Source: Agarophyton chilense
Lineage: Eukaryota > Rhodophyta > Florideophyceae > Gracilariales > Gracilariaceae
DNA: 64,000 nucleotides
Direction: 5' to 3'
NCBI GenBank assembly: GCA_030374765.1
Contig: JARGXX010000008.1
Coordinates: 310,001-374,000 of the forward strand
A program made the position numbers and the translations under genes. Under the pieces are notes generated by a model that was not told where the DNA came from, did not search any database, and saw only the letters and a list, made by a program, of their open reading frames with translations. Of the stretch, positions 11,261 through 22,245 are shown piece by piece (positions within the stretch are counted from its first letter, which is position 1; every line of letters begins with the position of its first letter).

Positions 11261-13040
11261 ACTTGGCTTCAGCTGGCAAACAAGCTGTCAGTGTAGTTCC
11301 AAACTTTCTTTGTCATATCAAGCACTTCAGTTTCACCATCTTCGTAGTGCAGATTGACATGCCCTTCCGTAGCTTCAGAGTGTACATTCCCCGTGTAACA
11401 GGTGTCGTAAAGAGGCCAGAAGACCTCGACCCTATCTCCAACGTTGGTATTGTTCTCATAGTCATCACCATCAAAGTTGGAATCGAAGCATTGAGAGGCA
11501 GCATCATCTCAGCTGTGATTGGCCTCATTGACGAGTGGTAGTACTGACTCAAATTCATTAGCCTTTCTGATGGCATCCAGGTCATCTTACTCGAGCTTCG
11601 AGAAGCTAGTATCTGAAAGTGACAACGGAGTGTCTTCAAAGGCAGCGGATATCTCTATGCCATTTTTACCTGGTACCGTGATGGAGCCTGCCAGTGTGTC
11701 GATAGATGTCACTGTCTTTGGGGTGCATAATTGACCTCGTTTTTCTTTGTACTTCTTGATGAAGACCTCTACAGTGTCTCTAGTCGATATGGGTACTTCG
11801 GTGATCGACTTTGACTGAGAATCCGTGCTAACTTTCGTGGAGCAATGAACTGGTCTCTTGCTTCAATTACATCAGCAGGAATGGAGGTGTCAATTGGCTT
11901 ATTTCCCACAGGCTTTGTCAACCCTTTTACCAATTGGAATGCTGAGAGTTGGTCATTACCGTAGAGATAGTTTGAGATGGTCACAGATTTTTAAGCCGAT
12001 AGAATAGGATCAAAATTGTCACCAGCCTCTGCCTTGAGGCGGAGAATCGCGTTCCTTATGATCATATGTTTCGATTCTATTGCGTTTCTAGCATTGCAGC
12101 GGGGTGCGACCGGGTGCAGGGGTATTGCGAGCGAGTCACAATAATTCGAAATGCACCTAACTTGAGGGCTTTGTCGCCACGTATGGCTTCGGGGGACCAG
12201 AAAATCGACACTCAACTTGCTTAAAAGTCTTTGACCGCTTTCTGAAAAGGAAATATTGAGACAAAACAGGCTGTGGAGTATCTCGACTACAGGTCCATAA
12301 TGTGCAAAAGACACAGTCGATCTAGGAACAAGTGATCAACGCACACTACGTCATTGAATGGCTTCGAGAGAGTGCTTATGGATACTTTCCGAGTTGGTGG
12401 AGGAACTGCAGTTGATCGACAGGCTGTGAAGCCAGCCACGATGTCAGCAACATACGTTGCGACAGTATGGTTCCGTAGACCATTACGTTGTAACAGCAGC
12501 TCAAAGTCATTGAAACATGCATGTCCCCAGACATGTTTCTGGACTTTATCTACACTTGACGTCAGACCAACCTGGTTTCTCAAGGGTGACAGTCGATAGA
12601 CAGTACAAAGTAGAATCGAGATACCTTGTCGAAGAGGTGAACTTCTCAACTGGAATGTAACTGAGGAACCCTAAGTCGATCATGGATATCGAATCAGGCT
12701 CTCCTGCAATTTTGAAACACAGTGCATTACGTGCAAGATGCAAAATGTTGGCCTTACGGGTGCCATTTCTACCGATCACCCATTGCGAGGATCTTTCAAA
12801 ACTAGGTGGGTGCTTTCGATGACGGCCCCGTTGTCTAATGTGGCCCTACGGATTACTGAGCCAAGGATTCTTCATTGGGGGCCTGCATGTTGGCAAGTAC
12901 CATACTGCCATCTGGTATGTCCTTCTAAGGAGTCAGGAATCCGGTCCAGCGTTCCATCAGCAGGAATGCCGAGTTCTTGCGACAGTCGTCGTAATTCCAC
13001 TTGGCCGTTTTCCGAGTATGGTGCGCCGTCGTCTACAAGA
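11261..13040 (-). pseudogene. copia-1 protease, integrase and Tudor-like module
   Basis: From right to left: protease loop LVDDGAPYSENGQVELRRL (DDGA at 13022-13033), the HHCC region QKHVWGHACFNDFELLLQRN, the integrase core start VVCVDHLFLDRLCLLHIMD, the integrase C-terminal SH3-like part SITVPGKNGIEISAAFEDT, and a Tudor-like module at 11290-11445 (VEVFWPLYDTCYTGNV, then LHYEDGETEVLDM and VWNY). Many stops and frame changes occur, for example near 11990, 12290 and 12650. The protease has Asp in place of the usual Ser/Thr after the catalytic Asp, as in its relatives. Confidence 0.7.
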
Positions 13041-14048
13041 GAAACAAGCCTTTCGGGTACAGAACCAACATTAATAGTGGCTGTAGAGCAGACGAGGGAG
13101 GCTAAATAAAATTACATCGTTTTGTTATCGTATCTTGTGGCCTTGGTGTCACCGTCAGCGCCAGAACGACGTTTTGTCGATGATACAGGAGCATCAAAAC
13201 TTCTTACATGGGGTGGTAAGGACCCGTCGGGGTTATGGTTTCTCTTCCACTGACTATACTTGCCACAAGTGTCGCAGGGATACTTCATCGTATGTGACAG
13301 TCCCTTCGAGCAATTACGGTCATTGTTTTTATAGTTGCGAGGCGGAATCCAAGCAGTACTCGCACACAGAGGTTAAACATTGGACGAAATATTCGGTACG
13401 GGATTGTGAACATTTTCATACCGGCGCAACACCGACGCTACCATTTCGTACTTAGCGGTATTCAAGAAGTCCTCTGTGGTGGCCTCCGTTGTCAACGTTG
13501 AGTATGTTGATGCAGCTGCCAATACGAAAACACGCTGTCCTTTCTCATTCACCGAGTTTGCCAGGAATACGAACGCGGTGAGGGCTTCGGGACGCTTGGC
13601 CGTTCTTGATTGGGCATTAAACTTGAATGACTGGGCGTCGAATCTGAGTTCTAAATTTCTGAAGGATTCATTAGTGGCATGTTAATCTCGAAAAAGGCAA
13701 ATAAAGTTAGCATAGACTTCTCTAACAACCAAGAGAGATCTCGCTTGTATATAGCCTTTACTATCGATTTTGCACCAGTATCCGAGGAAACGTCGGTGTC
13801 TGAGATTGTGGAGCACAAGTCTCTCGCCCTGCCATACAGTTGAGACTTCAATATAATCTCTCGCAAGGCTACAGTAATCTTATTTGAGTTGGATTCGCGC
13901 ATCCTGTCTTGAAAAGCAGTCAAGAGCGAGACATATTTAGCCAAATACTCTTGGTTTCCTTTTCCATCAGTCCAGGAAACGGTTCTGGGTCCCAGGACAA
14001 TCTTAGAAGGCTAGTGGTAGTTGTAGAACCTGGTGCTAGGCCCGTAAC
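13041..14048 (-). pseudogene. copia-1 gag
   Basis: The 5' part has TVSWTDGKGNQE, YVSLLTAFQDRMRESNSNKI and LKSQLYGRARDLCSTISDTD, matching copia-8 gag (SVPWTDGKGNQE, LQSQLYGRARDLCISIS). The 3' part holds a zinc knuckle at 13225-13280, CDTCGKYSQWKRNH, aligned to the copia-8 knuckle CHSCQKFGHWETDH. The final ligand is His, and the third ligand is Gln here. Stops and frame changes are frequent between 13140 and 13650. The start codon region reads ACG instead of ATG at the primer site (14038-14048). Confidence 0.65.
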
Positions 14049-14271
14049 TAAGTATTGAACAGTATTCAGGTACTATGAGAGTCCTAGGTCGAAATAGTCG
14101 AATTTTTTCCGTGTTTCGCGGTCATCAGGTGACTTACGGCAGCAGAGGCTGTGTTTATATAGAGTTCAGTGTTCAGTCTACAGACCAGTGCTCTGTGATA
14201 CATCTCAATAGACATAAGCGGTTGAGATGCAATATCTATTCTCTCGTGCATATTACTTGTAGTCCATGACA
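14049..14271 (-). repeat. copia-1 5' LTR
   Basis: 223 bp. In element orientation it starts TGTCATGG and ends in TTA, followed at once by the primer site GTTACGGGCCT (14038-14048). The TG...TA ends and the adjacent primer site match copia-8. A TATATAG-like stretch near 14155 could be part of the promoter. Confidence 0.8.
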
Positions 14272-14276
14272 TTCAT

Positions 14277-15036
14277 ATGGTGACATTCCCTTTGCGCGGC
14301 AGTCGGGGCGGTTGGTGTTTCTATGCGGAATCTGAGCGCCGTTCGCAGCCATCAGTTGTGTCTTTGGCGTTACAGTCGTGGATGAGGCGTGGAGGCCATC
14401 ACCTTGCTTCAAGTCCGAAGCAATGTTCTCTTACCTCACAGATTAGAGGTACTCAGTTATGGTGGCGTGTTCAGAGAGAGTGCTGTCACTCGACGCTGCC
14501 GCAAGTACATAAACGCGCTGTCCATCCTCGACCATAGAGTTGGCCGACAGCATAAATGCTGTAAGCGCCTATGGCAACTGGGCCAAGCCTGATTGGAAAT
14601 GGAACTTTGATGCTTGCGCATCACATCGCAGTTCAAAGTTTTTGAACAACTCGTTGTTACCCGCTTGACCTGAAGCAGTCCAATAAAGTTTCCATATACT
14701 TCACGAACAACAGAGATTGATTCGCGATTATAGATCGCTTGAACGATGCACTGTGCAGCAGTTTCTGACGCCACAAAGACATAAGTGATTGATGAGCATA
14801 GGTCCTTCGGTCTCCCATACAGCTAGGATTTAAGCATTATACCTCTGAGTGAAACGGAATTCTTGTTCCAGTTGGAATCCGGGAGCTTGTCGTGGAACAA
14901 TGTTCACAGCACCACAGATTTCGCATAGTCTTCTTTGGTTTCCTTGCCATCCATCCAGGGCCCGATCTTGAGGTCCCAAGAAAAGGGCGGACGCCTGGGT
15001 GTACCCGACGAAGATATTGGTTCTGTGCCCATAAAC
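14277..15036 (-). pseudogene. copia-2 gag remnant
   Basis: Minus-strand frames read MGTEPISSSGTPRRPPFSWD, IGPWMDGKETKEDY, HDKLPDSNWNKNSVSLRGIM and LYGRPKDLCSSIT, then RESISVVREVYGNF. This aligns with gag of copia-1, -4 and -8. Stops occur at about 14895 and 14823. The 3' side is cut at 14271 by the copia-1 5' LTR, so copia-1 probably inserted into copia-2. The partner half of copia-2 was not found to the left. Confidence 0.7.
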
Positions 15037-15255
15037 TAAGTATTGAGCAGTACTCGTGTACTAAGTAGGAGGATCTGGAACAAGTGGGGATGAATTATAG
15101 CTGTCCGTGGTAGTCAGGTCGACTCCAAGTAGCACACTTGGGTTGATATGCTAGTGCGACAACTGTAACGCAATGCAGTTTGAATTAAAATAAATGTCTA
15201 ACCGGTTGCAATGTAATAAAAGTTCTCTCTTTTATGTTACAAATCTGCTCTGACA
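15037..15255 (-). repeat. copia-2 5' LTR (probable)
   Basis: About 219 bp between the copia-2 primer site (GTTTATGGGCACAG reading leftward from 15036) and TGACA at 15251-15255. Both ends match the copia-1 LTR pattern: TGTCA start, TTA end, similar length, and TAAGTATTGAGCAGTA versus TAAGTATTGAACAGTA at the inner end. The outer boundary is inferred. Confidence 0.55.
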
Positions 15256-15354
15256 TCAAGATATTCGTATTGGGCCACTGATCGTAGGCAACATGTTACC
15301 TTAAAGGCGTGATATAAATTTTTTGAACGCCGCTCAGACTATGTAGGGGAACAG

Positions 15355-17161
15355 AAAGACATATTGGCATTTAACATGGTGTACCTAGGAGATGGTGGGT
15401 TGTACAGCGACACTTTGGACGTACCCTTACTGGACGACGGAGCACCGTGAATTGGCGTAGGAATAAAACAGCTCCTGCTTATTAAATATTTCGTGATTAC
15501 TGGATGGAACGGAGACCTGAAACCGTTGCTCCGTTCTATCGGCGATCGCCTGTACTGGAAATACGGGTCCGGAAATCAAAACAGAGATTCTAGAAAAATT
15601 CTTGCCTCAGTTGTACTTGTCGCAAGCTCTAACGAAAGAAGTACGATTCGAATCTGGCACTTAGTTCTTGATGGATCATGACAATGACTAGTCGGAAAAA
15701 ATGTCACGAAACACAGCAACATCCTGCATATGGGAAAGAATTCCCTAGAACTGCCATCCGCCGAGCATGGTCAAAACGATATAATCCACCTGATTGAAAG
15801 GGATATGCGTTCCTACGTGCCCTACTCAGCGTTCACATTTTTCTCAGAAGCCCAGACGAGTGATAACGAAATGGCATTGTTCTGTTCGACTGCTAAAATC
15901 GAAGAAAACGCTCCTGCAAGACTTTGGAGTGATTTAAAGAAGGTTATTGACAAGATACACCATCACGTATGTGTTCACTCTACCTACTCAGACATCAATA
16001 TCTTAATGGAAAGAAATGGTTTATGGAATGATCGTGCAAACTGCTACTTGCAGGAAAAGCTACAGAAGTGCACTGCGTGCATCACAACCGCAAAACCAGC
16101 AACAAATAGAAAAATCTCTCTCAGGAACATGAATAGGACTTTTAATGAGATAGTTTTCATCGACCATATGTTTCTAGAGGAACTCTGCGTTATGCACATC
16201 ATGGATGATTCATTGCGCTTTTCCACAGGGGCATTGGTCGATAACACGTCGGTGAAGAACGCGATTTCGGCCTTGAATTCTCAATAGATTACACCGTTCT
16301 GGCTACCATAAGTTGTACTATTTGACTCTGAATTTGATAACTCTATCTTTATAGATTTTATTATCAATACGGGAGTAAAACCTCGGCCCATCCCACCACG
16401 AAGACATAAAAAACAGTCTAAGAATCGAAAAAACGCGTTATTCGAGATATGTTTCTAAGGCTTTAGGCGGTATCTTCTACGAAGACGCAACGTTGGGTTG
16501 CGCTCAATGTGCAGCAGGCACTAACAATCTTTAACGATCTCTATGAAAGCGATGCCATGTCGGCACAGGAGCTTGCAAAGGGAGCCACGCACCCAGTTGG
16601 AGGCGAAATTCCGTTTGTTCTCCCCAAGGATATGCTCGACGCTCACCAGAACATAATTGCAAAAAGAAAGCTCTCACTAATGCTGAGGTCGAAAGCAGTA
16701 AAAGAGTTGCCCTATAACGGTTGGGGACAGCGTCCAAGTTTTCATAAAACAAAAATCGAAAAGTACGGTAAATGGACGCAGCCGAGAAATGTGCTGGACT
16801 TTGATGTTTCCAGCAAAACAATGACAGTCCCAGCAAAGAATGGAAAAAGAGTGAAGGCTGCAATTGAAGATGTAAGACCAAAAATGAAAAATGACGGTCT
16901 AGCAACTATTGTGCAAGATGCTATAGATGATCTTGACCGAAGTTTATCTGAAGTGCTGGAAGATATCAAGGACGAAACAGAAAACGAAGAGCCTATCGAT
17001 AAAAAACCGAAAAAACGGAATCCAACACCACTACAGCGCACTAATGTTGAAATTGAAGCGGATTCTAGTGGTGCAGGAGAGCACACCCGTACCCAGGAAG
17101 GAACAGAAAACCAAAAGATTTCTGCCGTGGAATCTGAAGGGGTATAAGAACAGATTATTCC
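15355..17161 (+). pseudogene. copia-3 protease and integrase, first part
   Basis: The left end starts inside the protease region (FNMVYLGDGG, then VPLLDDGAP with DDGA at 15433-15444). The segment 15730-16287 has LIERDMRSYVPYSAFTF, then KIHHHVCVHSTYSDINILM and LQKCTAC (HHCC zinc site), then IVFIDHMFLEELCVMHIMDD (core, first Asp). After stops and a frame change near 16290-16500, 16509-17147 gives FNDLYESDAMSAQELAKGA, AKRKLSLMLRSKAVKE and the integrase C-terminal part MTVPAKNGKRVKAAIEDVR, followed by an acidic and Lys-rich linker. Gag and the 5' LTR are missing. The element is cut at 17161 by copia-4 and resumes at 21898. Confidence 0.8.
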
Positions 17162-17402
17162 AGTAGAAATGGTGCCGCACAAGAAATGTTTTTCTGTGAG
17201 AATAACGTTTTATTGTTCCGTGCGCACCAATACAGACTGATTGATGTTTTAGAAAATTCATAGATCTGTTTGCCCGTAATGCTGGAGGGTGAACGCAACT
17301 TGCACTTAAGCAGTTAGACCTTGCGATCAGGTTAGATCTGGATCTGGCCAGAGGGTTGCCACCGACCCTCAAACCGCTACCGATTACTACGAACTTTATA
17401 TT
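17162..17402 (+). repeat. copia-4 5' LTR
   Basis: 241 bp, aligned along its length with 21657-21897. The first two bases are AG where the other copy has TG. The following TTTAGAGGCCCTTCC looks like the family primer site (GTTATGGGCCC) with an internal deletion. Confidence 0.85.
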
Positions 17403-18230
17403 TTTAGAGGCCCTTCCAACACTTCAAAGCCTTCCAAACCGCTTTATTCTTGAGACATTCGTTTTGTGCCGTGGACTGACGGAAGGGGAAGTCAAGAACG
17501 ATATGCTGCTGCGATCCGATCTTGGCAGTCTTTTCATGACAGATTGCCCGATTCGAACAACAGCAAGATTTTTAATGATCTGCAAGGAGTCATGTTGCAC
17601 TCTCAATTGTACGGAAAAGCTGCTGATCTGTGTAGATCCATCGCTGATGATGTTATGCAGTCCGAAAAGGGAGTTGTTGCGATCATTGAATCTCACTACG
17701 TCCGCGATCAACTCGCTGCAGTTTCAGATGTATATCACGACTTCATGACGCTCATGAACACTCGTAGCGAACCAATCACTGCATTTGCTATTCTTGGAAA
17801 TGCTGGAGTAGAGAACAGCGAGCGAATCTCTATCCTTAAGGAACTGGCCACCGATGGACTCTAACTTCTCATCTTCTGCATCTAGTGACGGTTTCCTGAA
17901 ACCTGTTTCATAGAAAGCGATTGCTTCCGTCTTGCGACAATGTGACACGATGAAGACGGGCGCATCAAACCCAAATACTCTCTAGGCTATTTCGGGCCAA
18001 GCTTCCAGTGCGAGTTCTTCCAGTAGCTCCGGAAGAGGACAGTCTCGGAGACTCACCCAGAACAGCTTGCTTACTACAAGGGTAAGACCAGATGTAGAAT
18101 TTGCGAGAAGTTTGGCCATTAGAAGGCAGATCACAGGAGTGATGTTTCTTTGAAGCAAGGAGTAAGGGCAAGCGATGAACCCCTTTCCAAGGAAAATCAG
18201 AACAACACACTCACATTCATCATGGCTGAG
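17403..18230 (+). pseudogene. copia-4 gag
   Basis: An open stretch to 17864 carries VPWTDGRGSQERYAAAIRS, DRLPDSNNSKIFNDLQGVML, LHSQLYGKAADLCRSIADDV and VRDQLAAVSDVYHDFM, the capsid-like region of this lineage. After a stop at 17862 the 3' part holds a zinc knuckle at 18093-18134: CRICEKFGH, TAG, KADH. The ligand pattern is C-x2-C-x4-H-x4-H, and TAG stands where copia-8 has Trp. It would bind the element RNA if intact. Confidence 0.75.
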
Positions 18231-19781
18231 TGGAAATCTGAGAATAGCGCTTGCACAGGAGATGCCAATTTCATGAGATCACTGCTGGATGATGGTGCTC
18301 AATACAGTAGATTTGTAGAGAAGGAGTTAGATCTGATCAAATCTTTGGTATGCCCAATGTAGATTGGCACATTCAACTCCATTCCTGCGTCAATCTCTGA
18401 CAGACCGCACTGGCAGTACGGAACTGGCGCACACTTGAGCGAACCGAGGAGAATATGAGGGTCAATTCTTCCCGAAGCGCGTACCAATGAAGGTAGATCA
18501 GTTCATATTCGTCATTTGATCATTGAAGGATCATCTCAGTGGGTGATTGGCAAGAAAGTCACTAAGAACTGCAGCATCATTCATATCGATGAGAATGTTT
18601 CCCAGTTGCCTGACGATACGAATGGCGTGCCGCAAGGATCGATATCGATCGTCGATCATGACATACACAGTTACATCAGTTACGAAGTGTTCACTTCTCG
18701 CGTTCCAGAGGCGACCAATGAAGGTCAGAAACAACTGTTTTGCGCCACCGCCTCGGTGGGGGACACAGATACTCCCTCCCTGCCCATGGAAGGAAAATAA
18801 ACATGTTGTGGACGAAGGACACAAGCATGTGTATGGCCATTCTTCGTATTCTGATGTTGAGATTCTTTTTCAGAGAAATGAGCTTTGAAATGAATATTTC
18901 AAGAAGTACTTGCAGCAAGTTCTTGAAGAATTCACCAGTTCTAGGAAAACTGCCACCCCACAGCCCTCCCAAAAGGTGTCTTTGAACTCAATGGAAAGGA
19001 CAATCAATGAAGCTGTGTGCATTGATCATATGTTTCTCGACGAATATTGTTTTTTTCACACAATGGATGCCAGTACACGCTACTCTGCTGGAATTACGGT
19101 CGATGCAACCGCGATGAATAAAGCTATGGTTGCGTTTGATGGTCAGTGGATCTCCCAGTTTTGGACGCCTATTTCTGTTTTGTTCGACCCTGCGTTCAAC
19201 AATAGCCTGTTACATGGATATCTCGGTGGTTATGGGATCTAGGCGCGGGTAATTCCCCCTCGCAGAAAAAAAATAATATCCTGGAATCCAAACAAAGGAT
19301 TATTAGGGATATCTTTTTCTGAATGAAGACTGCATATGCTTCAGAAACTGAGCATTTCCAGCTATTGATTCAGCAGGCGATATGTATATCAAACTATCTT
19401 CATGGTAACGACGTGCTGTCGTCCCAAGAACTGGCAAAGGGTTATACGAGGCCTGTGATAGTGGGGAAGTTACCAGTCGAGATACCCCACGATTTCATCA
19501 AGGCGCCCGAGAACTCGAGAGCAAAGCGCAAAATCACATTGATCTTACGTTCTCAGAGTGTGAAGGAGAATCCAATATCGGTGGGAGATTTGATCGAGGT
19601 GTTCCTGAAGAACGGCAAAGAGAAGAGAGGCCACTGGACCAATCCGATGCCCGTACTGTCCTACGATCATACTAGTCGAACAGTCAAGGTTTTTGGAACA
19701 AAGTGTAAGCAGATGAACGCTGGTATTGTATATGTAGAGTCTGCCATCAAGGGAGACGAGTTAGCCAAGGCAATTCAGTAG
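18150..19781 (+). pseudogene. copia-4 protease and integrase
   Basis: Protease: FMRSLLDDGAQYSRFVEKEL (DDGA at 18288-18299), then IRHLIIEGSSQWVIGKKVT and SISIVDHDIHSYISYEVF. Integrase: EGHKHVYGHSSYSDVEILF (zinc site), VCIDHMFLDEYCFFHTMD (first Asp), ISVLFDPAFNNSLLHGYLG (second Asp), NILESKQRIIRDIF (Glu), then SISVGDLIEVFLKNGKEKRG-like sequence (VGDLIEVF) and RTVKVFGTKCKQMNAGIVYV. Four or more frame breaks occur (near 18363, 18800, 19240 and 19320). The D,D,E residues are all still visible. Confidence 0.8.
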
Positions 19782-19793
19782 GCAGTCGAAGAA

Positions 19794-20114
19794 ATGGACC
19801 ACATTGTCAGTGATGCGTTGCAAAGATTGAATACAGGATCTGAGGGAGCTTCTGTAGAAGTACTAAGCTCTGCGGACGAAGGAGAACTTGAGTTGGATTC
19901 TTCTGAAGGAGTTGAAGTTCGATTACCGATTTATGGCGAGTTGATAAAAGTGTATTGTCCTTTACATGCGCGCTACTACCCGGGAAAGTTCCCCAGCTAC
20001 TCACCAAACCAGAATATGTACACTCTTTCCTACAGTGACGGGGAACAGCAGTCGTTGATGCTGCAAGATGAGACACGGACTTCGTTCCTTCCTAACGAAG
20101 AACGCTTACAATAA
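19794..20114 (+). pseudogene. copia-4 Tudor-like module
   Basis: After an acidic linker (EVLSSADEGELELDSSEGVE) comes GELIKVYCPLHARYYPGKF, then YTLSYSDGEQQSLMLQDE, at about 19920-20087. The pattern (x-V-Y-x-P-L, Y-Y-x-G, Y-x-D-G, L-x-x-E) is that of a Tudor/SGF29-like beta barrel. It sits between the integrase C-terminal region and RT, as in copia-1, -3 and -8. The frame ends just beyond it at 20114. Naming it Tudor is by pattern only. Confidence 0.6.
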
Positions 20115-21156
20115 AGAAGAAGAGTCTTTCAAGAAGGAAGTTTACAAAGTGCCGGTCAAGAAGGTCCCTAAGGAAGCAGAGATTATCATGAGCCACGTTT
20201 TCTACAAGGTGAAGAAGTGCGATGACGATTAGCTTGTTTTGAAGGCAAGCATCGCACCACACGGAAACAAGGACAAGGACAAACTCAACTTGAAGACTGA
20301 CTCTGCTACTTGTCCTTCATTTGGTATCAGAATGTTGCTTTCGGTTTCTGTGCTGTGTAAGTGGATTCTTGCGAATATTGATTCCAAAACAGCTTTCCTT
20401 CAGACCGGCGATACTAGACGAGATGTTTATGTCATTCCCCTGCGAGAATGCTTTGAGATTAAAAAGTTTTACTGGTTACTGTAGACTGCTACCGTTGGCG
20501 TGATTAACGCCAGCGTCAAGTGGCAGAAGCTAAGGGACAATTTGCTACTCTATCTTGGCTTCAAACAGCTATTGTTTGTTCCACAACTGTTCTTTAAGGT
20601 TCAAGAAGAGCGGTTGAGTATCATCGCAGTGAAGGTTGTTGATGATGTATTGCTTTCTGGGCCGAGACACATTTTGTCAGCAGCCATTGAGAATATTGAA
20701 AAGTCGAACAAGCTAAGAACGATAGTGTACGGTACAGGAACGTTCAATTTTTACGGACTCACGGTCACACAATTTGAAGACTTCTCTGCATCGGTTCAAG
20801 AAGAAGATAATCTACAGGTATACGAAGCTTATCCCATCACGAGGAATGGAAGGAAACAATATGAAGAGAAGCTGAATGATTTGGAATTGGCATCGTTTAG
20901 ATCACTGAATAGTTCGCTTGCGTGGTTAGGAATTGCTGCATCACTATTTTGTGCACTAGCAGCAAACTATTTGCAGCAGAAAGGACCCGTACCTTTGGTT
21001 AAGGACATGATTACGCAGATAAATAAACTGCACGGGTTGAAAAAGCAAGGTAATGTAGTGAACTACAGGCGTACAGTGGACAAAGAACGATACGATCTGT
21101 CGATACTCGTCTTTTCTAATGCTAGTCGTGTCGTAGATCATGGACAATTCGGATAA
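20115..21156 (+). pseudogene. copia-4 reverse transcriptase
   Basis: Contains KASIAPHGNKDKDKLNLKTD, LANIDSKTAFLQTGDTRRDV, a TAG at about 20482, then ASVKWQKLRDNLLLYLGF, VPQLFFKVQEERLSI, the active site VKVVDDVLLSG (VVDD at 20635-20646), and RSLNSSLAWLGIAASLFCAL. The motif has Val where YVDD has Tyr, shared with copia-8. The first Asp block (LANIDSK) and the VDD pair are intact. A TAA at 21154 ends this frame at the start of RNase H. Confidence 0.85.
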
Positions 21157-21630
21157 ATTGCAGGGCTTCTGGTAGGTGTCTTCGAGAAAGATGCACTATT
21201 TCATACACTGTTGTGGGCTTCGCATAAGTCCCGTAGGCCAGTGAGATCAATTTGCGCGGCTGAGATCCTCGCAGCAGGAGAGGCGATTGGTGAAGGGAAG
21301 GCTTTGGTCAAAGCCTATGAGAGACTTCATGGGATGAATGTGGAGCATTTGGTGGTTGTGGACACCAAAGATTTGTTTGAGACTCTGTCTACATGTCAGA
21401 ATGAGAGCGATCGATCGATTAGAGTGGATATCAACGTTATTCGCTATGAATTGGAGACGAACAACATTGACCGCATGATCTGGACACCAGGGAAAACCAA
21501 CATCGCTGATCCGCTCACGAAACCAGCTCTTCCAATTTGTCAGACGCTTGAACTTTTGCTGTTTACTGGACAAATACCTCTAGATTTTGGACAGTCGGTT
21601 AGTAGATCTTCGAACAGATCAATTCGATAA
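21157..21630 (+). pseudogene. copia-4 RNase H
   Basis: Immediately after the TAA at 21154, still in frame, come AGLLVGVFEKDALFHTLLWA, SHKSRRPVRSICAAEILAAG, VEHLVVVDTKDLFETLST and IWTPGKTNIADPLTKPALP. The first catalytic Asp lies just upstream in LVFSNASR, where relatives have SDAS. That Asp to Asn change would disable the active site. Confidence 0.8.
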
Positions 21631-21641
21631 ATGATTACGAC

Positions 21642-21656
21642 AAAGGGGAAAGTGAA
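21642..21656 (+). promoter_or_regulatory. copia-4 polypurine tract
   Basis: AAAGGGGAAAGTGAA directly abuts the 3' LTR start at 21657, the place and composition of a plus-strand primer for reverse transcription. Confidence 0.75.
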
Positions 21657-21897
21657 TGTAGAAATGGTGCAGAACAACAAATGTTGTTCTGTGTGAACAA
21701 CATTTTATTGTTCTGTGCGCACCACTACAGTTTGCTTGATGTTTTAGGAGCTTCGTATATCTGTTTGCCCGCAATGCTGGAGGGTGAACGCTACTTGCCC
21801 TTAAGCAATCAGACCTGGTGATGAGGTTAGATGTGGGTCTGGCCAGAGGGTTGCCACCGACCATCAAACCTCTACTGATTACTACGAACTTTACATT
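21657..21897 (+). repeat. copia-4 3' LTR
   Basis: 241 bp starting TGTAGAAATGGTGC and ending CTTTACATT, followed by the duplicated ATTCC. Same length as the 5' LTR. Confidence 0.85.
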
Positions 21898-22245
21898 ATT
21901 CCACACATAGGTATAAAAGTATACGGGCCCCTAGATGAAAGGTTTAAAGGTGGCACTGCCGCCAAACACAATATTCAAACCAACAGCTACTGTGTGAAAT
22001 AATTTGACCGTGAAACGGAAACAATAAAGCTTCAAGAAGAAACGTGGAAATACACGGCCACGAATGAAGCAAAGCCGAGAACCAAGAAAATTCATGAACC
22101 AAAAATAACATTGAACGCTAAGGAAGTGCTGTTGTTGCCAGGTCAAGAGTTGGAAAGAGTAGAAAAGGAAAAAATCCAAACGTACTACAAAAAAGTAAAG
22201 GGTAGTTGTAGATGCTTCCGATAAAGAACAATTTACTGATTCAGA
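21898..22245 (+). pseudogene. copia-3 second part: Tudor-like module
   Basis: Continuation of copia-3 after copia-4. It reads IKVYGPLDERFKGGTA, TNSYCV, a stop, FDRETETIKLQEETWKY, then LNAKEVLLLPGQELERVEK. Copia-8 has the same order: KIEVYWPLDNQYYSGTV, LKLQEETWRY, then VQLSPGQELDSIE. The element breaks off near 22245, and its RT, RNase H and 3' LTR are absent. Confidence 0.75.

Larger units (their letters stand above)
9508..14271 (-). mobile_element. copia-1: Ty1/copia element with Tudor-like module, decayed
   Basis: On the minus strand: 5' LTR 14049-14271, gag, protease, integrase, Tudor-like module, RT, RNase H, and a 3' LTR truncated to 9508-9586. The two LTRs share about 80 bp, including TGATACATCTCAATAGACAT and TCTCTCGTGCATATTACTTG. 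Only the outer (U3) end of the 3' LTR remains on the left, joined to Ty3-1 gag. No target duplication can be scored because of that truncation. It is the same lineage as copia-3, -4 and -8. Confidence 0.85.
17162..21897 (+). mobile_element. copia-4: Ty1/copia element inserted in copia-3
   Basis: Bounded by two 241-bp LTRs and flanked by a perfect 5-bp duplication ATTCC (17157-17161 and 21898-21902). Removing it joins copia-3 linker sequence to the copia-3 Tudor-like module (21910-22055) in the expected order. The element holds gag, protease, integrase, Tudor-like module, RT and RNase H on the plus strand, with multiple stops and frameshifts. The two LTRs differ at many positions, so the insertion is old. 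Confidence 0.9.
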
